Source: Arenibacter sp. ARW7G5Y1 (GTDB taxonomy: Bacteria > Bacteroidota > Bacteroidia > Flavobacteriales > Flavobacteriaceae). Taken from it: a stretch of DNA of 64,000 bases. Below are positions 45,501 through 52,674 of the stretch, piece after piece. Both the position numbers and the translations under genes were made by a program. The notes beneath the pieces are model-generated. The model saw only the letters and a list, made by a program, of their open reading frames with translations, was not told the DNA's origin and did no database searches. Each line of letters starts with the position of its first letter. Positions within the stretch are counted from its first letter, which is position 1. The stretch is taken from NCBI RefSeq assembly GCF_003201775.1, contig NZ_QJJZ01000001.1, positions 1 through 64,000 of the forward strand. The letters are read 5' to 3'.

Positions 45501-45942
45501 CACCTGGTAAAGGTTGTCCATCATCATCCAAAACAGATCCTGACACAGTGAAAGTCTGTATTTCCTCACTGGTGGACTCGGTAGCAATAATTACGATTTT
45601 ATTGCCCTTAATATTTAACTCGAAATCTTTACCGGAAAAACAGGTTTCCAATAATTTATTGGCACGGATTATGCCTTTTTTAAGTTGTACTTTAGGCGTA
45701 TCCTTAAATAGGTTTTCTTCATATATGAACGTGTATTCTGTTTGATTTCTTAATAAGTCGAATACCGCATCAATGGATACTACCTGATCCTTGTCAATAT
45801 GAATTTTAGTATTCTGTGAGAAAATATCACTCGAAGTAAATCCAAAGGCAGTGGAACAAAGCAAAAATATGAATGTTCTCATAATGAACTTTAGTAGCTC
45901 TTTCCGCTGACGGAAAATAGTGTTAGTAAATTTAATTTTCAT
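42553..45942 (-). CDS. SusC-family TonB-dependent transporter with STN domain (PUL 2)
   Basis: I prefer the ATG at 45942 (MKIKFTNTIFRQRKELLKFI), giving 1129 residues; the longer frame adds 15 residues upstream. A signal segment is followed by an STN domain (about 50-115, VSIDAVFDLLRNQTEYTFIY), a carboxypeptidase-like domain (VSGSVLDDDGQPLPGANI), the plug with EILRGSRSLAGSNSALIVVDG, and the barrel ending NLNLIF. STN domains contact FecR-type anti-sigma factors, and a fecR gene lies 96 bases upstream on the same strand. Transport and signalling are therefore coupled. Confidence 0.95.
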   Translation of the reverse strand: MKIKFTNTIFRQRKELLKFIMRTFIFLLCSTAFGFTSSDIFSQNTKIHIDKDQVVSIDAVFDLLRNQTEYTFIYEENLFKDTPKVQLKKGIIRANKLLETCFSGKDFELNIKGNKIVIIATESTSEEIQTFTVSGSVLDDDGQPLPGANIIEKGTTNGTLTDFDGNFSMSVANENAVLVVSYLGFATKEVNLGGQSTITINLVETTSGLEEVVVTALGIRRQKKSLTYTTQSVESSELTGVRDPNNLINSFQGKIANAQITQSAGGVGSDSEIILRGSRSLAGSNSALIVVDGVPNIDNNSTSNINPDDIESVSVLPGASAGVLYGSQAGNGAIIITTKKGTRGGDVSVNVNSSVVVESPFALPMVQNIYGQGSAGLLNPASGESWGAKMEGQEYVNYLGESRQYSAQPNNIEDFFNNGISSTNSISVSGGLEKAQTFLSYTKKDVQGIIPSNNLTSHNFNFRISNKIGNKITLDSKVSYLTQIIDNKTRAGEANNTPVMNIYQIPRNVSDADARNYQALDNVGVYMPTPWPSTLASNYQNPYWIVNRDILEGKKDQLSGFISAKLDVTDWLSVTGRANLAKSFEEEKQMTNVGTVLFARNKGGYYRESGISGIQKWFDLILQGNNKLSKNFSVDYSVGAIYQDRQFGVKNDIADGLNVANKFSLNFATNPQFNSTLTQIQTQSVFGDLNLSFKDNAITLNGSFRNDWDSRLPAPHSFQYYSTGLSGVLSDLIELPESISFLKTYVTYAEVGNGGQFGLLSSSYNYSQGAGNGYLSRSNVLPFPDLKPEIVKNWEAGLQSRFFNSRAGISLAYYKSNAINQLIRISLPVATGYSQRYINAGDIQNEGLEMVLNGFPIFSEDFSWEVDLNFSFNGSKVISLTDDLDTIYLGSFGNFGAVPQAKIGGSYNDLIADQWQRDDNGNYIVTDDGLPFITSQSGLDPEVIGNANPDKIFGITNTFKYKDFSLRMLVDGKFGGVMVSNTEQNLSFSGITEATAKYREGGWNLGGVDLNGNPVSTTISSQQFWQTVSGKRSGVGEFFAYDASNVRLREVSLGYDIPLPSNLFIKKARFSLIARNLFWIYRGSSILDIPGLGKRKMWFDPDMGKYADGTEYGAIPSTQSFGFNLNLIF

Positions 45943-46038
45943 AAATTTGAGTATTAGTTGGTTAATATTATTAATCAATTGATGCAAAGAGGGGACAAAA
46001 GCACAGTACTGTCCAGGTATAAACTTTGTTCCCTTTCT

Positions 46039-47208
46039 TTATTTAATAGTAATCTTTTTGTTCTTTATTTCATAGGCATTTACGGAATTAGTAGTTAAGA
46101 TACTGTTTAATATTTCTTCGATAGCTTCTTCTTTCTTCAATACGCCATTAAATTTCACGTATTTAAGCTCAGGTGTTGAAAACTCTATATCTACGTCATA
46201 CCAGCGTGATAGGACCATGGCAATTTCTTGTAACGACTTGCTTTTAAAACTAAAAAGCCCCCTTCTCCATGCAATCTCTTGGCCTACATTTGTGGGGTTG
46301 ATTATTATAGTATTATTCTTGAGGTCTAAATTGGATTGCTGATTGGGTTTTAGTACCTGAGTAGTTGTAGCAGTACTTACAGATACCATGCCCTCTACCA
46401 GGGTGGTATATATATTGGTTTCGTCTTTATAGGCTTTGACATTAAACTCGGTGCCCAGTACCTCTATCTCTTGGGATGCGTTTAAAACCTTAAATGATGC
46501 TCCTTTATGCTCCGTACTTGGAGATACCTCAAAATAGGCTTCACCATAGATTAATTCTACAATTCTAGTGGTTCCCTCTGCAAAGGCAACGGGATACTTT
46601 AACTGACTATCGGAGTTAAGCCAAACCAATGTTCCATCTGCCAATTTTATGTGAAATTGCCCCCCTCGTGGAATGGTTAGGTAATTGTATGCTATCTCAG
46701 TGGTTATTTTATTGGAGGAGTCATATACCAATTCCTCCCCATTGCTTTTTATATTTTCAGTTTGTATTGTTTTTCCTTTTTCCAAATCAATACTTGTACC
46801 ATCTTCTAAAGTAAGGATGGCCTTGTCCGTTCCTGTTTGGATAATATTTACAACCTCTACCGCTGTCTTTGTTTTAGGGTCTAAAGTATCCGATCCACTA
46901 TTGATTATTTCATTTTTGAAAAGATATCCAATGCCCAGAACCATAAGTATTACGGCAGCGTATTTTACAAAATTCCTGAATTTACGCATTTTAGCCGCTC
47001 TTTTTTCCCGCTCGATAAATTGTAGCAACTGTATCTTAGAATCATCCGTGCCAAATTTTTTCACATTCAAATCTATTACATGGTTGATTTTCACGTACTT
47101 TATAAACTCCTCCTTATTGGAAGGGTCTTCAATCCATTTGGAAAGCTGATCCAATTCAGAAAGGGAAGCTTGTCTTGTAAAGTATTTTACGATTAGATTT
47201 TGGATCAT
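46039..47208 (-). CDS. FecR-family anti-sigma regulator
   Basis: I chose the ATG at 47208 (MIQNLIVKYFTRQASLSELD), which gives the standard cytoplasmic N-terminus; 389 residues. It has one transmembrane helix (about 80-98, AAVILMVLGIGYLF), a FecR domain (about 165-275, with TIPRGGQFHIKLADGTLVWL and GEAYFEV) and a C-terminal DUF4974 domain (FNGVLKKEEAIEEIL). It senses the loaded SusC STN domain in the periplasm and controls the ECF sigma factor encoded divergently. The separate orientation from the sigma gene is unusual. Confidence 0.92.
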   Translation of the reverse strand: MIQNLIVKYFTRQASLSELDQLSKWIEDPSNKEEFIKYVKINHVIDLNVKKFGTDDSKIQLLQFIEREKRAAKMRKFRNFVKYAAVILMVLGIGYLFKNEIINSGSDTLDPKTKTAVEVVNIIQTGTDKAILTLEDGTSIDLEKGKTIQTENIKSNGEELVYDSSNKITTEIAYNYLTIPRGGQFHIKLADGTLVWLNSDSQLKYPVAFAEGTTRIVELIYGEAYFEVSPSTEHKGASFKVLNASQEIEVLGTEFNVKAYKDETNIYTTLVEGMVSVSTATTTQVLKPNQQSNLDLKNNTIIINPTNVGQEIAWRRGLFSFKSKSLQEIAMVLSRWYDVDIEFSTPELKYVKFNGVLKKEEAIEEILNSILTTNSVNAYEIKNKKITIK

Positions 47209-47330
47209 TATTGACAACAGAAATTGAACTACATAATTAAAACGCAATAATTTTCTACAACCCTTGCTTTTTTACGAATTATTTTTCTTACTTGTCAAAT
47301 ATTTACAATTATTATTGCAATTCCTATATT

Positions 47331-47927
47331 ATGAAAATGGATTTTATCAACGAAGTTATCTTAGTTCAGGGATTAAAAAAAGGTGACTCCAAAGCTTATA
47401 CCTATTTGGTTGAAACATATCACCAAAGACTATGTACCTATGCATTTGGACTTATTGGGGATTATGATATTTCGGAAGATATCGTTCAGAATGTCTTTAT
47501 AAAAATCTGGAAACAGCGAAAAAAGTTAAAGGACGACGTTGACCTAACAAATTATTTATATAAATCCGTATATAATGGGTTTGTTGACCAATACAGAAAG
47601 ATAAGACCTGTTTTTTCATTGGAAAAAGTACATATCGATTCCCTTAGGGTGTTTGTCCAAGATGATTCGGAAAATTCTTTGGAGAGATTACTTGTTCAGG
47701 TGAAAATGGAAATCGAGAACCTACCTCCCAAGTGTAAGCAAGCATTTTTGTTGAGCAAGCAGGACGGACTTACCAATATTGAAATTGCTGAGTATTTGAA
47801 TATTTCCAAGAAGTCCGTTGAAGGACATATTACAAAAGCATTTTCTATTTTACGTAAAAGCTTGGATGGTAAAATGAAAGGCGTTTTCCTACTTCTTTTT
47901 GGAATGGATTTAAAAAAGGAGGTCTAA
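47331..47927 (+). CDS. ECF-type RNA polymerase sigma factor
   Basis: I start at the ATG at 47331; an in-frame TTG at 47292 is less likely. The 198 residues contain sigma region 2 (AYTYLVETYHQRLCTYAFGL and DYDISEDIVQNVFIKIWKQR) and region 4 (LPPKCKQAFLLSKQDGLTNI then IAEYLNISKKSVEGHITKAF). It is the FecI-like partner of the adjacent FecR protein and should drive susC/susD of PUL 2. The gene is divergent from fecR with 122 bases between the starts, so the two do not form the usual sigma-fecR operon. Confidence 0.92.
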   Translation: MKMDFINEVILVQGLKKGDSKAYTYLVETYHQRLCTYAFGLIGDYDISEDIVQNVFIKIWKQRKKLKDDVDLTNYLYKSVYNGFVDQYRKIRPVFSLEKVHIDSLRVFVQDDSENSLERLLVQVKMEIENLPPKCKQAFLLSKQDGLTNIEIAEYLNISKKSVEGHITKAFSILRKSLDGKMKGVFLLLFGMDLKKEV

Positions 47928-47972
47928 ACTCCTTAACCAATGGCTAGTATATAATTTGTAACCCGAAAATTT

Positions 47973-48131
47973 TCAAGTCAATAATACACGCACCACATTC
48001 AAGACAGCCCTATCCAACTCTTTTAATCAAGTCCATATCTATGGCCAATTTTGTTATCCCATAAGATGCTTGGTAAGGTCGGTAGCGCTTCCTTTTTGCT
48101 TTAAACAGTTGGCAAAACTTTGACTGACTAC
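47973..48131 (-). pseudogene. Tyrosine recombinase tail, relic 3
   Basis: The minus strand can be read as VSQSFANCLKQKGSATDLTK, then HLMG, three stops within about 12 codons (QNWP, IWT between them), and LKELDRAVLNVVRVLLT before the final stop. It aligns with relic 2 at 28918-29091 over the whole length (SYANCLKQKGVATD; LDEASALLL), and the bases coding for FANCLKQKG are nearly identical. The catalytic Arg-His is lost. It flanks PUL 2 on the opposite side from relics 1 and 2. Confidence 0.55.
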
Positions 48132-48198
48132 CTAACTGCCAAAATGTTTATATATTCACACCAATTATAAAATCCTTTAATTTCCTCTTGTAGGCGTG

Positions 48199-48318
48199 AT
48201 GGGTTTATGTTTTCCATTTGTAGCCGGATTAAACCCTCCTTTATTGGAATGGGGAATACCAATGGTTTTCCCAGGGAATTTCGTTATTGTGGGTAATATG
48301 TGGATTGACAGGAGTTAA
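48199..48318 (+). other. Short open frame, possible gene remnant
   Basis: A 39-codon frame starts MGLCFPFVAGLNPPLLEWGI and ends VGNMWIDRS before TAA. The composition is protein-like and hydrophobic, as in part of a membrane protein, but it is too short to assign. The frame is open back to 48181. Apart from this and relic 3, the 47928-48446 gap shows no gene. Confidence 0.2.
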
Positions 48319-48446
48319 TTATATCCTAGTCCTTTGTATATTAAAACCATGATTTGATACAAAAAGAGAAGGTTTAGGTTTTATTTAGTTCTTTTTTTGT
48401 GTTATCGGATTTAATAGTATTCCTTAAATTATTTAAAAATAGAATA

Positions 48447-49226
48447 GTGATCGTATATAGTTATAGCCATATTGGCAAAAAAAAGAACAATGAGGATGCA
48501 CTTCAATTTAATGAAAGGTGCCTGCTGATATGTGATGGTGTTGGAGGGGGTGTAAAAGGAGAATTGGCAAGTAAAGAAGTTTCGAATTATATTCTTCAAA
48601 ACTTTGACAATGAGCCGTTAAATGAACCGAGCTTAATAGAATTGGCCCGGAAAGCTCAAAATCAATTGAATAACTTGGCATGTAACGAAGCTGGTTTGGA
48701 TGGTATGGCGACAACCATAGCGGCAATTTTTTTGACAAAAACAGGACTTTTTACTATGCATGCCGGTGATAGTCGAGTGTTTTTTGTAAAACCTAGGAAG
48801 AAAAAATTTTGGCAAACTTGGGATCATTCCTTGGTATCATCCTTGGTTAGATCAGGTGAGATAACACGGGAACAGGCAAGGAAGCATCCGCTAAATAATC
48901 AAATTAATAAGGCATTCATAGCTAACTTGAAAAATAGTACCATTGAACCGGAGATACATCTTTTATCGGATTTAGAGGAGGGCGACATATGTTTTATATG
49001 TTCGGATGGGGTACTGGAAGCATTTTCGGACTATGAGCTTTTAAGTTTGCTAAGTGAAGATAATTTGGATTTGAAAGAAAAACTGGAACACATAAAGGAA
49101 AGGTGCAAAAAGGAGAGTAGGGATAATCATTCGGCTATAATTGCTGTATTTGAACAAAAGGACATAATTTTTTTCTCCCATTATCCAACAAATTGGTCTT
49201 TAATAGATTATATAGTCACAAGTTAA
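48447..49226 (+). CDS. PP2C-family Ser/Thr protein phosphatase
   Basis: There is no ATG near the front; I take the GTG at 48447, which begins just before the PP2C core (YSYSHIGKKKNNEDAL). A GTG at 48399 would add 16 residues. All metal-binding motifs are present: NNED, LICDGVGGG, MHAGDSRVFF, ICSDGV and RDNHSA. It is a soluble cytoplasmic enzyme of about 259 residues. It is the first gene of a ten-kilobase operon that also encodes two FHA proteins and a Ser/Thr kinase, so it most likely reverses the phosphorylation made by that kinase. Confidence 0.92.
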   Translation: MIVYSYSHIGKKKNNEDALQFNERCLLICDGVGGGVKGELASKEVSNYILQNFDNEPLNEPSLIELARKAQNQLNNLACNEAGLDGMATTIAAIFLTKTGLFTMHAGDSRVFFVKPRKKKFWQTWDHSLVSSLVRSGEITREQARKHPLNNQINKAFIANLKNSTIEPEIHLLSDLEEGDICFICSDGVLEAFSDYELLSLLSEDNLDLKEKLEHIKERCKKESRDNHSAIIAVFEQKDIIFFSHYPTNWSLIDYIVTS

Positions 49227-49275
49227 GTTTTAAAACCATTTTTTTTTATTTTGTCGAGCAAAATAAAAACAAGGA

Positions 49276-50010
49276 GTGGTTAGCAAGGGTACCTTATTAG
49301 AATTTGAGAACTTTCCCGATTTAGAATCCGAAGAAAGCATAAAAAGACAATGGGCGTTACATAAAAATGCTTTTGTGGATAATGGCGAAAAACTGGTCTT
49401 TTTTTATCTTGAGGGCAACAGGTTGGAAGATAGGATTAAACTTAGGGGTTTTTTAAGCTATTACAGAAATAACGAAAGGGAGCTTAACAAACAAAAAAAT
49501 TTAAATAATCATGCCAGAATAGTTGTTACGGTTAGGGAGGCTTCTCTTTTTTATAATTTTTATGGATGGGAGGAAGATATTTCATTTTGTTACAATTTGG
49601 ACAATGATCCTAGTGATGTAATGAAAAAATTGGTAAATAGGTTAATGTACTATCCTTTTGATAAAAATGCGCCTATAGAGAAAATGAAAATCAAATCAAA
49701 AGGAAGTTTTGATCTGGAATTCATTTCTGATATCTGTTATTGTGTGGCTTCACAAAATTATACGGAGATTCATTTGGCCAATGGAAAAAAAAGATTGGAA
49801 AGCAAGGCCATTGCGTTTATTGAAAAAAGATTGCGCAATGTTTCATGTATTCAAAAAGTGGGTAGGTCCTATATGATCAATAGAAATAGAATTTTAAAGG
49901 TCGATGCAGAAAAAGTGTGGTTTACGGCAAACCATGGTTGTCCTTCACGAATAGTAAGTCTAGGGCCGGAGTATATAAAAAGAATCCGAAAATTTGTTTA
50001 CTGGTACTGA
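49276..50010 (+). CDS. LytTR-domain DNA-binding protein with novel N-terminal domain
   Basis: The frame opens with GTG at 49276; no ATG is available until 49621, and the AAGGAG directly in front overlaps the start, so the true start is uncertain. Residues about 145-243 are a LytTR domain (ISDICYCVASQNYTEIHLAN, QKVGRSYMINRNRI, then a C-terminal IKRIRKFVYWY). Residues 1-140 are not a receiver: there is no phospho-Asp pattern, and I do not recognise the fold (VFFYLEG, RIVVTVREASLFYNFYGW). It is the only DNA-binding protein of the operon and probably its transcriptional output. Confidence 0.75.
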   Translation: MVSKGTLLEFENFPDLESEESIKRQWALHKNAFVDNGEKLVFFYLEGNRLEDRIKLRGFLSYYRNNERELNKQKNLNNHARIVVTVREASLFYNFYGWEEDISFCYNLDNDPSDVMKKLVNRLMYYPFDKNAPIEKMKIKSKGSFDLEFISDICYCVASQNYTEIHLANGKKRLESKAIAFIEKRLRNVSCIQKVGRSYMINRNRILKVDAEKVWFTANHGCPSRIVSLGPEYIKRIRKFVYWY

Positions 50011-50011
50011 T

Positions 50012-50680
50012 ATGAAATTTACTATAGGAAGAAATGGGGATAACAATTATATAGTTGACCACGATACTGTAAGTGGTAATCATGCTGAAATTCTTGTTTC
50101 CGATGATTTTAAAAACTTTACCCTGGTGGATCTTGAATCAACAAATGGCACCTATGTAAACGAAATAGAAATTGTATCAAAAAAGATTACGGCAAAGGAT
50201 GTAATTCAGTTTGGAAGTCAAAGGGCAGACCAAGAGAACTTATTCGATCATCTATCAAAATATATAAAATCCCAAAGAACAGACTTTTCCCCTGAGTTTG
50301 GCCAGCTCCTTAAAATTGAAACTGCCTATAAAGCCAAACGAAGGAGCCTTAATAAGAATTATAAGCTCATTGCCATGTTGCCAAGACTGATCATAACGGT
50401 TTTGGTGGTGGTGGTAATTTACTTTTTTCCCAATATAAAATCGGAACTAAGGTATCCACTGATGATTGGGGCAACTTTTTTAGGAAGTACAATTTCAACC
50501 TTGGGCATTTCAGAAAGAAAAAAAGAAGAACTTTTGGACAAACTGAAAACTGAGTTTCAGCTAAGTTTTGTATGCCCTAAATGCGGTTCCGAGTTATCGG
50601 GAAAGGAGGGTATTTTCTGGAAAGAAAAAAAAGCCTGTAGAAATAAACAGTGTAATGCCACTTGGCAAATTAAATCATAA
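50012..50680 (+). CDS. FHA domain protein with two membrane helices and zinc ribbon
   Basis: I start at the ATG at 50012, one base after the LytTR gene stop. The 222 residues contain an FHA domain (about 1-75: IGRNGDNNYIV, VSGNHAEI, DLESTNGTYVNE). A basic helical linker is followed by two hydrophobic helices (about 122-140 and 147-163) and a C-terminal Cys4 zinc ribbon (CPKCGSELS...CRNKQCNATW). FHA domains bind phosphothreonine. The protein could dock the phosphorylated kinase or substrates at the inner membrane. Confidence 0.85.
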   Translation: MKFTIGRNGDNNYIVDHDTVSGNHAEILVSDDFKNFTLVDLESTNGTYVNEIEIVSKKITAKDVIQFGSQRADQENLFDHLSKYIKSQRTDFSPEFGQLLKIETAYKAKRRSLNKNYKLIAMLPRLIITVLVVVVIYFFPNIKSELRYPLMIGATFLGSTISTLGISERKKEELLDKLKTEFQLSFVCPKCGSELSGKEGIFWKEKKACRNKQCNATWQIKS

Positions 50681-50682
50681 TT

Positions 50683-50931
50683 ATGAAAGATCTTATCTAT
50701 GAAATAGAAGTTGATGAACCTTCTATTATTGAGGAGCTTCATGTAAGTGAAAACAATTTCATTGAATTGGACTATAGTTATTTGGATGAAGAGATTGAAG
50801 AGGAGGTTGACATGGATGCTGAAGTTGAAGATTCTCTTTATGATGATGAAATAGACGAGGGGAATGCAACAGGAACGGACGATAATGACGATGACAACTA
50901 CGAGGACGATAATGAGGACCTAGAATTTTAA
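50683..50931 (+). CDS. Very acidic small protein
   Basis: The 82-residue frame lies tightly between two FHA genes (2 bases on each side), which is the main reason for accepting it. Nearly half the residues are Asp or Glu, with long acidic runs towards the C-terminus, and it should be disordered. It lacks a signal peptide. It may be a chaperone-like, inhibitory or scaffold partner of the basic FHA proteins. The family is unknown. Confidence 0.65.
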   Translation: MKDLIYEIEVDEPSIIEELHVSENNFIELDYSYLDEEIEEEVDMDAEVEDSLYDDEIDEGNATGTDDNDDDNYEDDNEDLEF

Positions 50932-50933
50932 AT

Positions 50934-51521
50934 ATGCAGCATACGTGTAAATCTTGTGGGACTAGGGTTAAAATTCCGGAGGAGTGGATTCTAATAGGGC
51001 TGGATCAAAGAATAAAATGTCAGGTATGCGGCAATCGAGTTAATCTCAAAATAAAAGAATTTGTTGATAAGACAAATGGCTCGGAAGGTAACGTTAAAAC
51101 CCCAAAAGGCACAGTTATTATAGCCCCACAAAACGAAACAAACACAAGATACCGCCTTTCCATTACCGATAGGAATACAAATAAAACCCTTGCCATATTG
51201 GAAATCGATACCCACAAAACCTATATTGTAGGCAGAAGCGTACAAAAAATAAATCTGATGGACCAAAGCGCTGAGCCTATCATAATACCTACCGAATTTG
51301 ATCCAGCAGTTTCCCGAGTACATTTTGAACTAAAATTCAGATCCATAAACGGTAGGTCAAAAATTGCGATCAAAGATTTAAATAGCCTGCATAAAACCCA
51401 TTTGTTGAGGGATGGAAAACCTCAGACCTTGGAGGCACAGGAACAGGTTTTTGTGGATATATCGGATACCATAAAAATAGGGCAGAATACTTTAATTGGT
51501 TTATCAAAGAGCGACTTTTAG
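50934..51521 (+). CDS. Zinc-ribbon/FHA protein
   Basis: This is a 195-residue cytoplasmic protein. The N-terminal zinc ribbon has CKSCG and CQVCG pairs (about 5-40), resembling the MJ0042-type finger. The FHA domain is at about 80-190, with YIVGRS, VSRVHFEL and IKDLNSLHKTHLLRDGK; the usual N-G after the loop is replaced by H-K, so phosphothreonine binding may be altered. It sits in the middle of the kinase/phosphatase operon as a likely phospho-reader. Confidence 0.85.
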   Translation: MQHTCKSCGTRVKIPEEWILIGLDQRIKCQVCGNRVNLKIKEFVDKTNGSEGNVKTPKGTVIIAPQNETNTRYRLSITDRNTNKTLAILEIDTHKTYIVGRSVQKINLMDQSAEPIIIPTEFDPAVSRVHFELKFRSINGRSKIAIKDLNSLHKTHLLRDGKPQTLEAQEQVFVDISDTIKIGQNTLIGLSKSDF

Positions 51522-51606
51522 TCTTTGATATATCAAAAAGCCCGTTTCGTGTAAGAATTGAATAGTTATAGCATTTGTGATACTAGTTTTAAATCAAAAT
51601 AAGTCA

Positions 51607-52314
51607 ATGAGCAAAGAAAATATAAAATTAAAGGTGAACCCCAACCAACACAAAAAACTCACTTTTAGAGTTACGCCGGAAGGAGCCCAGTTATTGAAAA
51701 ATGGTCAAATGCCTTTGACGGCCTTGGCAGGATTGTTAGGAGGAATAGGAGGTGTTAAGGGTGTTGAATATGCCAATGATAGATTTGCGGAAAGGGATGA
51801 TTCGTCAGGTAGTGATGATATTGAGGATGCTGATATCGAAGAAGATTCCAATGACCTATGCGAATATGAAGTGCCCACCTCTGTTGAGTTTTCGGAAAGT
51901 GTAACAGATGAAATGTCCTTTAATCAAGCTTTTCAAACGGCAAGGGAAGAATTGGGACAAGGAGGTTTTTTTACATGGAGAGGGCAACATTATAATACCT
52001 ATAATAAAGAGGAATGGGATTCATTTTCTGAGGCGGATAAAAAGGAATTTTTCAAAATGTTCCAGGAGAATACTGATTTTGAAAACGGAAAGGATAACAC
52101 CCATGAAGATACTATAGTGCCAGATCACGGAGAGAGTGAACCGGATCCCAATAGGAATCAGGAAAAAGAACAGGAAGACGATGAGGGAAATGAAAGCAGT
52201 GAAAACGAAGAAGTAACCTTGGAGGAAATAGGTTCGGATGAAGAAATTATAGAGGGTTTAAATGACGGGGAAGCTTATACAGAAGAAGATAATTTAGGAG
52301 AAGATATTACATAG
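51607..52314 (+). CDS. Acidic protein with aromatic GGFFTWRGQHYNTY motif
   Basis: I start at the ATG at 51607 (MSKENIKLKV); an upstream GTG adds ten residues. The 235 residues comprise a basic start, a short Gly-rich hydrophobic stretch (ALAGLLGGIGGVKGV, about 46-60), an acidic linker, a small folded part at about 100-155 (MSFNQAFQTAREELGQGGFF, TWRGQHYNTYNKEEW), and a long Asp/Glu-rich tail. I recall the same aromatic motif in other Bacteroidota proteins of unknown function. It has no signal peptide. It may be a substrate or adaptor of the FHA system. Confidence 0.75.
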   Translation: MSKENIKLKVNPNQHKKLTFRVTPEGAQLLKNGQMPLTALAGLLGGIGGVKGVEYANDRFAERDDSSGSDDIEDADIEEDSNDLCEYEVPTSVEFSESVTDEMSFNQAFQTAREELGQGGFFTWRGQHYNTYNKEEWDSFSEADKKEFFKMFQENTDFENGKDNTHEDTIVPDHGESEPDPNRNQEKEQEDDEGNESSENEEVTLEEIGSDEEIIEGLNDGEAYTEEDNLGEDIT

Positions 52315-52318
52315 AGCA

Positions 52319-52669
52319 ATGGATTGGAAAAGATTGTTTCCCTTATTTCTTTTAATGCTTACGGCCTGCGTTTCATGTACATCAACAAAGAAATTAACCG
52401 TTGGGGAAGAATTTAAAATTGTTTTGGAGGGTGAAGGTGATGGTGGATTTTCTTGGCAATTTGTGGAAAATCCGGAAATCGTATTAACCGATTCTTTAAA
52501 AATAGACAAGGAAAAGGAAAATGGCCTTTCTGAATACTCCAAAGTTTTTGTTCTAAAAAGTCTTAAATCGGGTTCATATATTTTACAGTTTAAAAAAATA
52601 AGAAGTTTTGATCCCGATTTAATTTTAGAGGGTCACTTAAAAGAAATAACAGTCAACATTAAGAAATAG
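52319..52669 (+). CDS. Chagasin-like (I42) cysteine protease inhibitor, lipoprotein
   Basis: The 116-residue protein has a lipoprotein signal (MLTACVSC, Cys18). The mature part follows the I42 pattern: TVGEEFKIVLEGEGDGGFSW matches the conserved N-x-T-G-[YF]-x-W loop position in relaxed form, with a later KSGSYILQFKKIRSFDP strand matching the R-P-W/Y-x-P region. I42 proteins inhibit papain-family peptidases. The next gene, six bases away, is a secreted papain-like protease, so this is very probably its cognate inhibitor in the periplasm. Confidence 0.75.
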   Translation: MDWKRLFPLFLLMLTACVSCTSTKKLTVGEEFKIVLEGEGDGGFSWQFVENPEIVLTDSLKIDKEKENGLSEYSKVFVLKSLKSGSYILQFKKIRSFDPDLILEGHLKEITVNIKK

Positions 52670-52674
52670 ATAAA

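Noticed and set aside
47292..47317. TTG and TATTATTG as a promoter for the sigma gene
   Set aside because: The spacing is too short and the leader would be only a few bases before the chosen start, so it is not listed as a feature.
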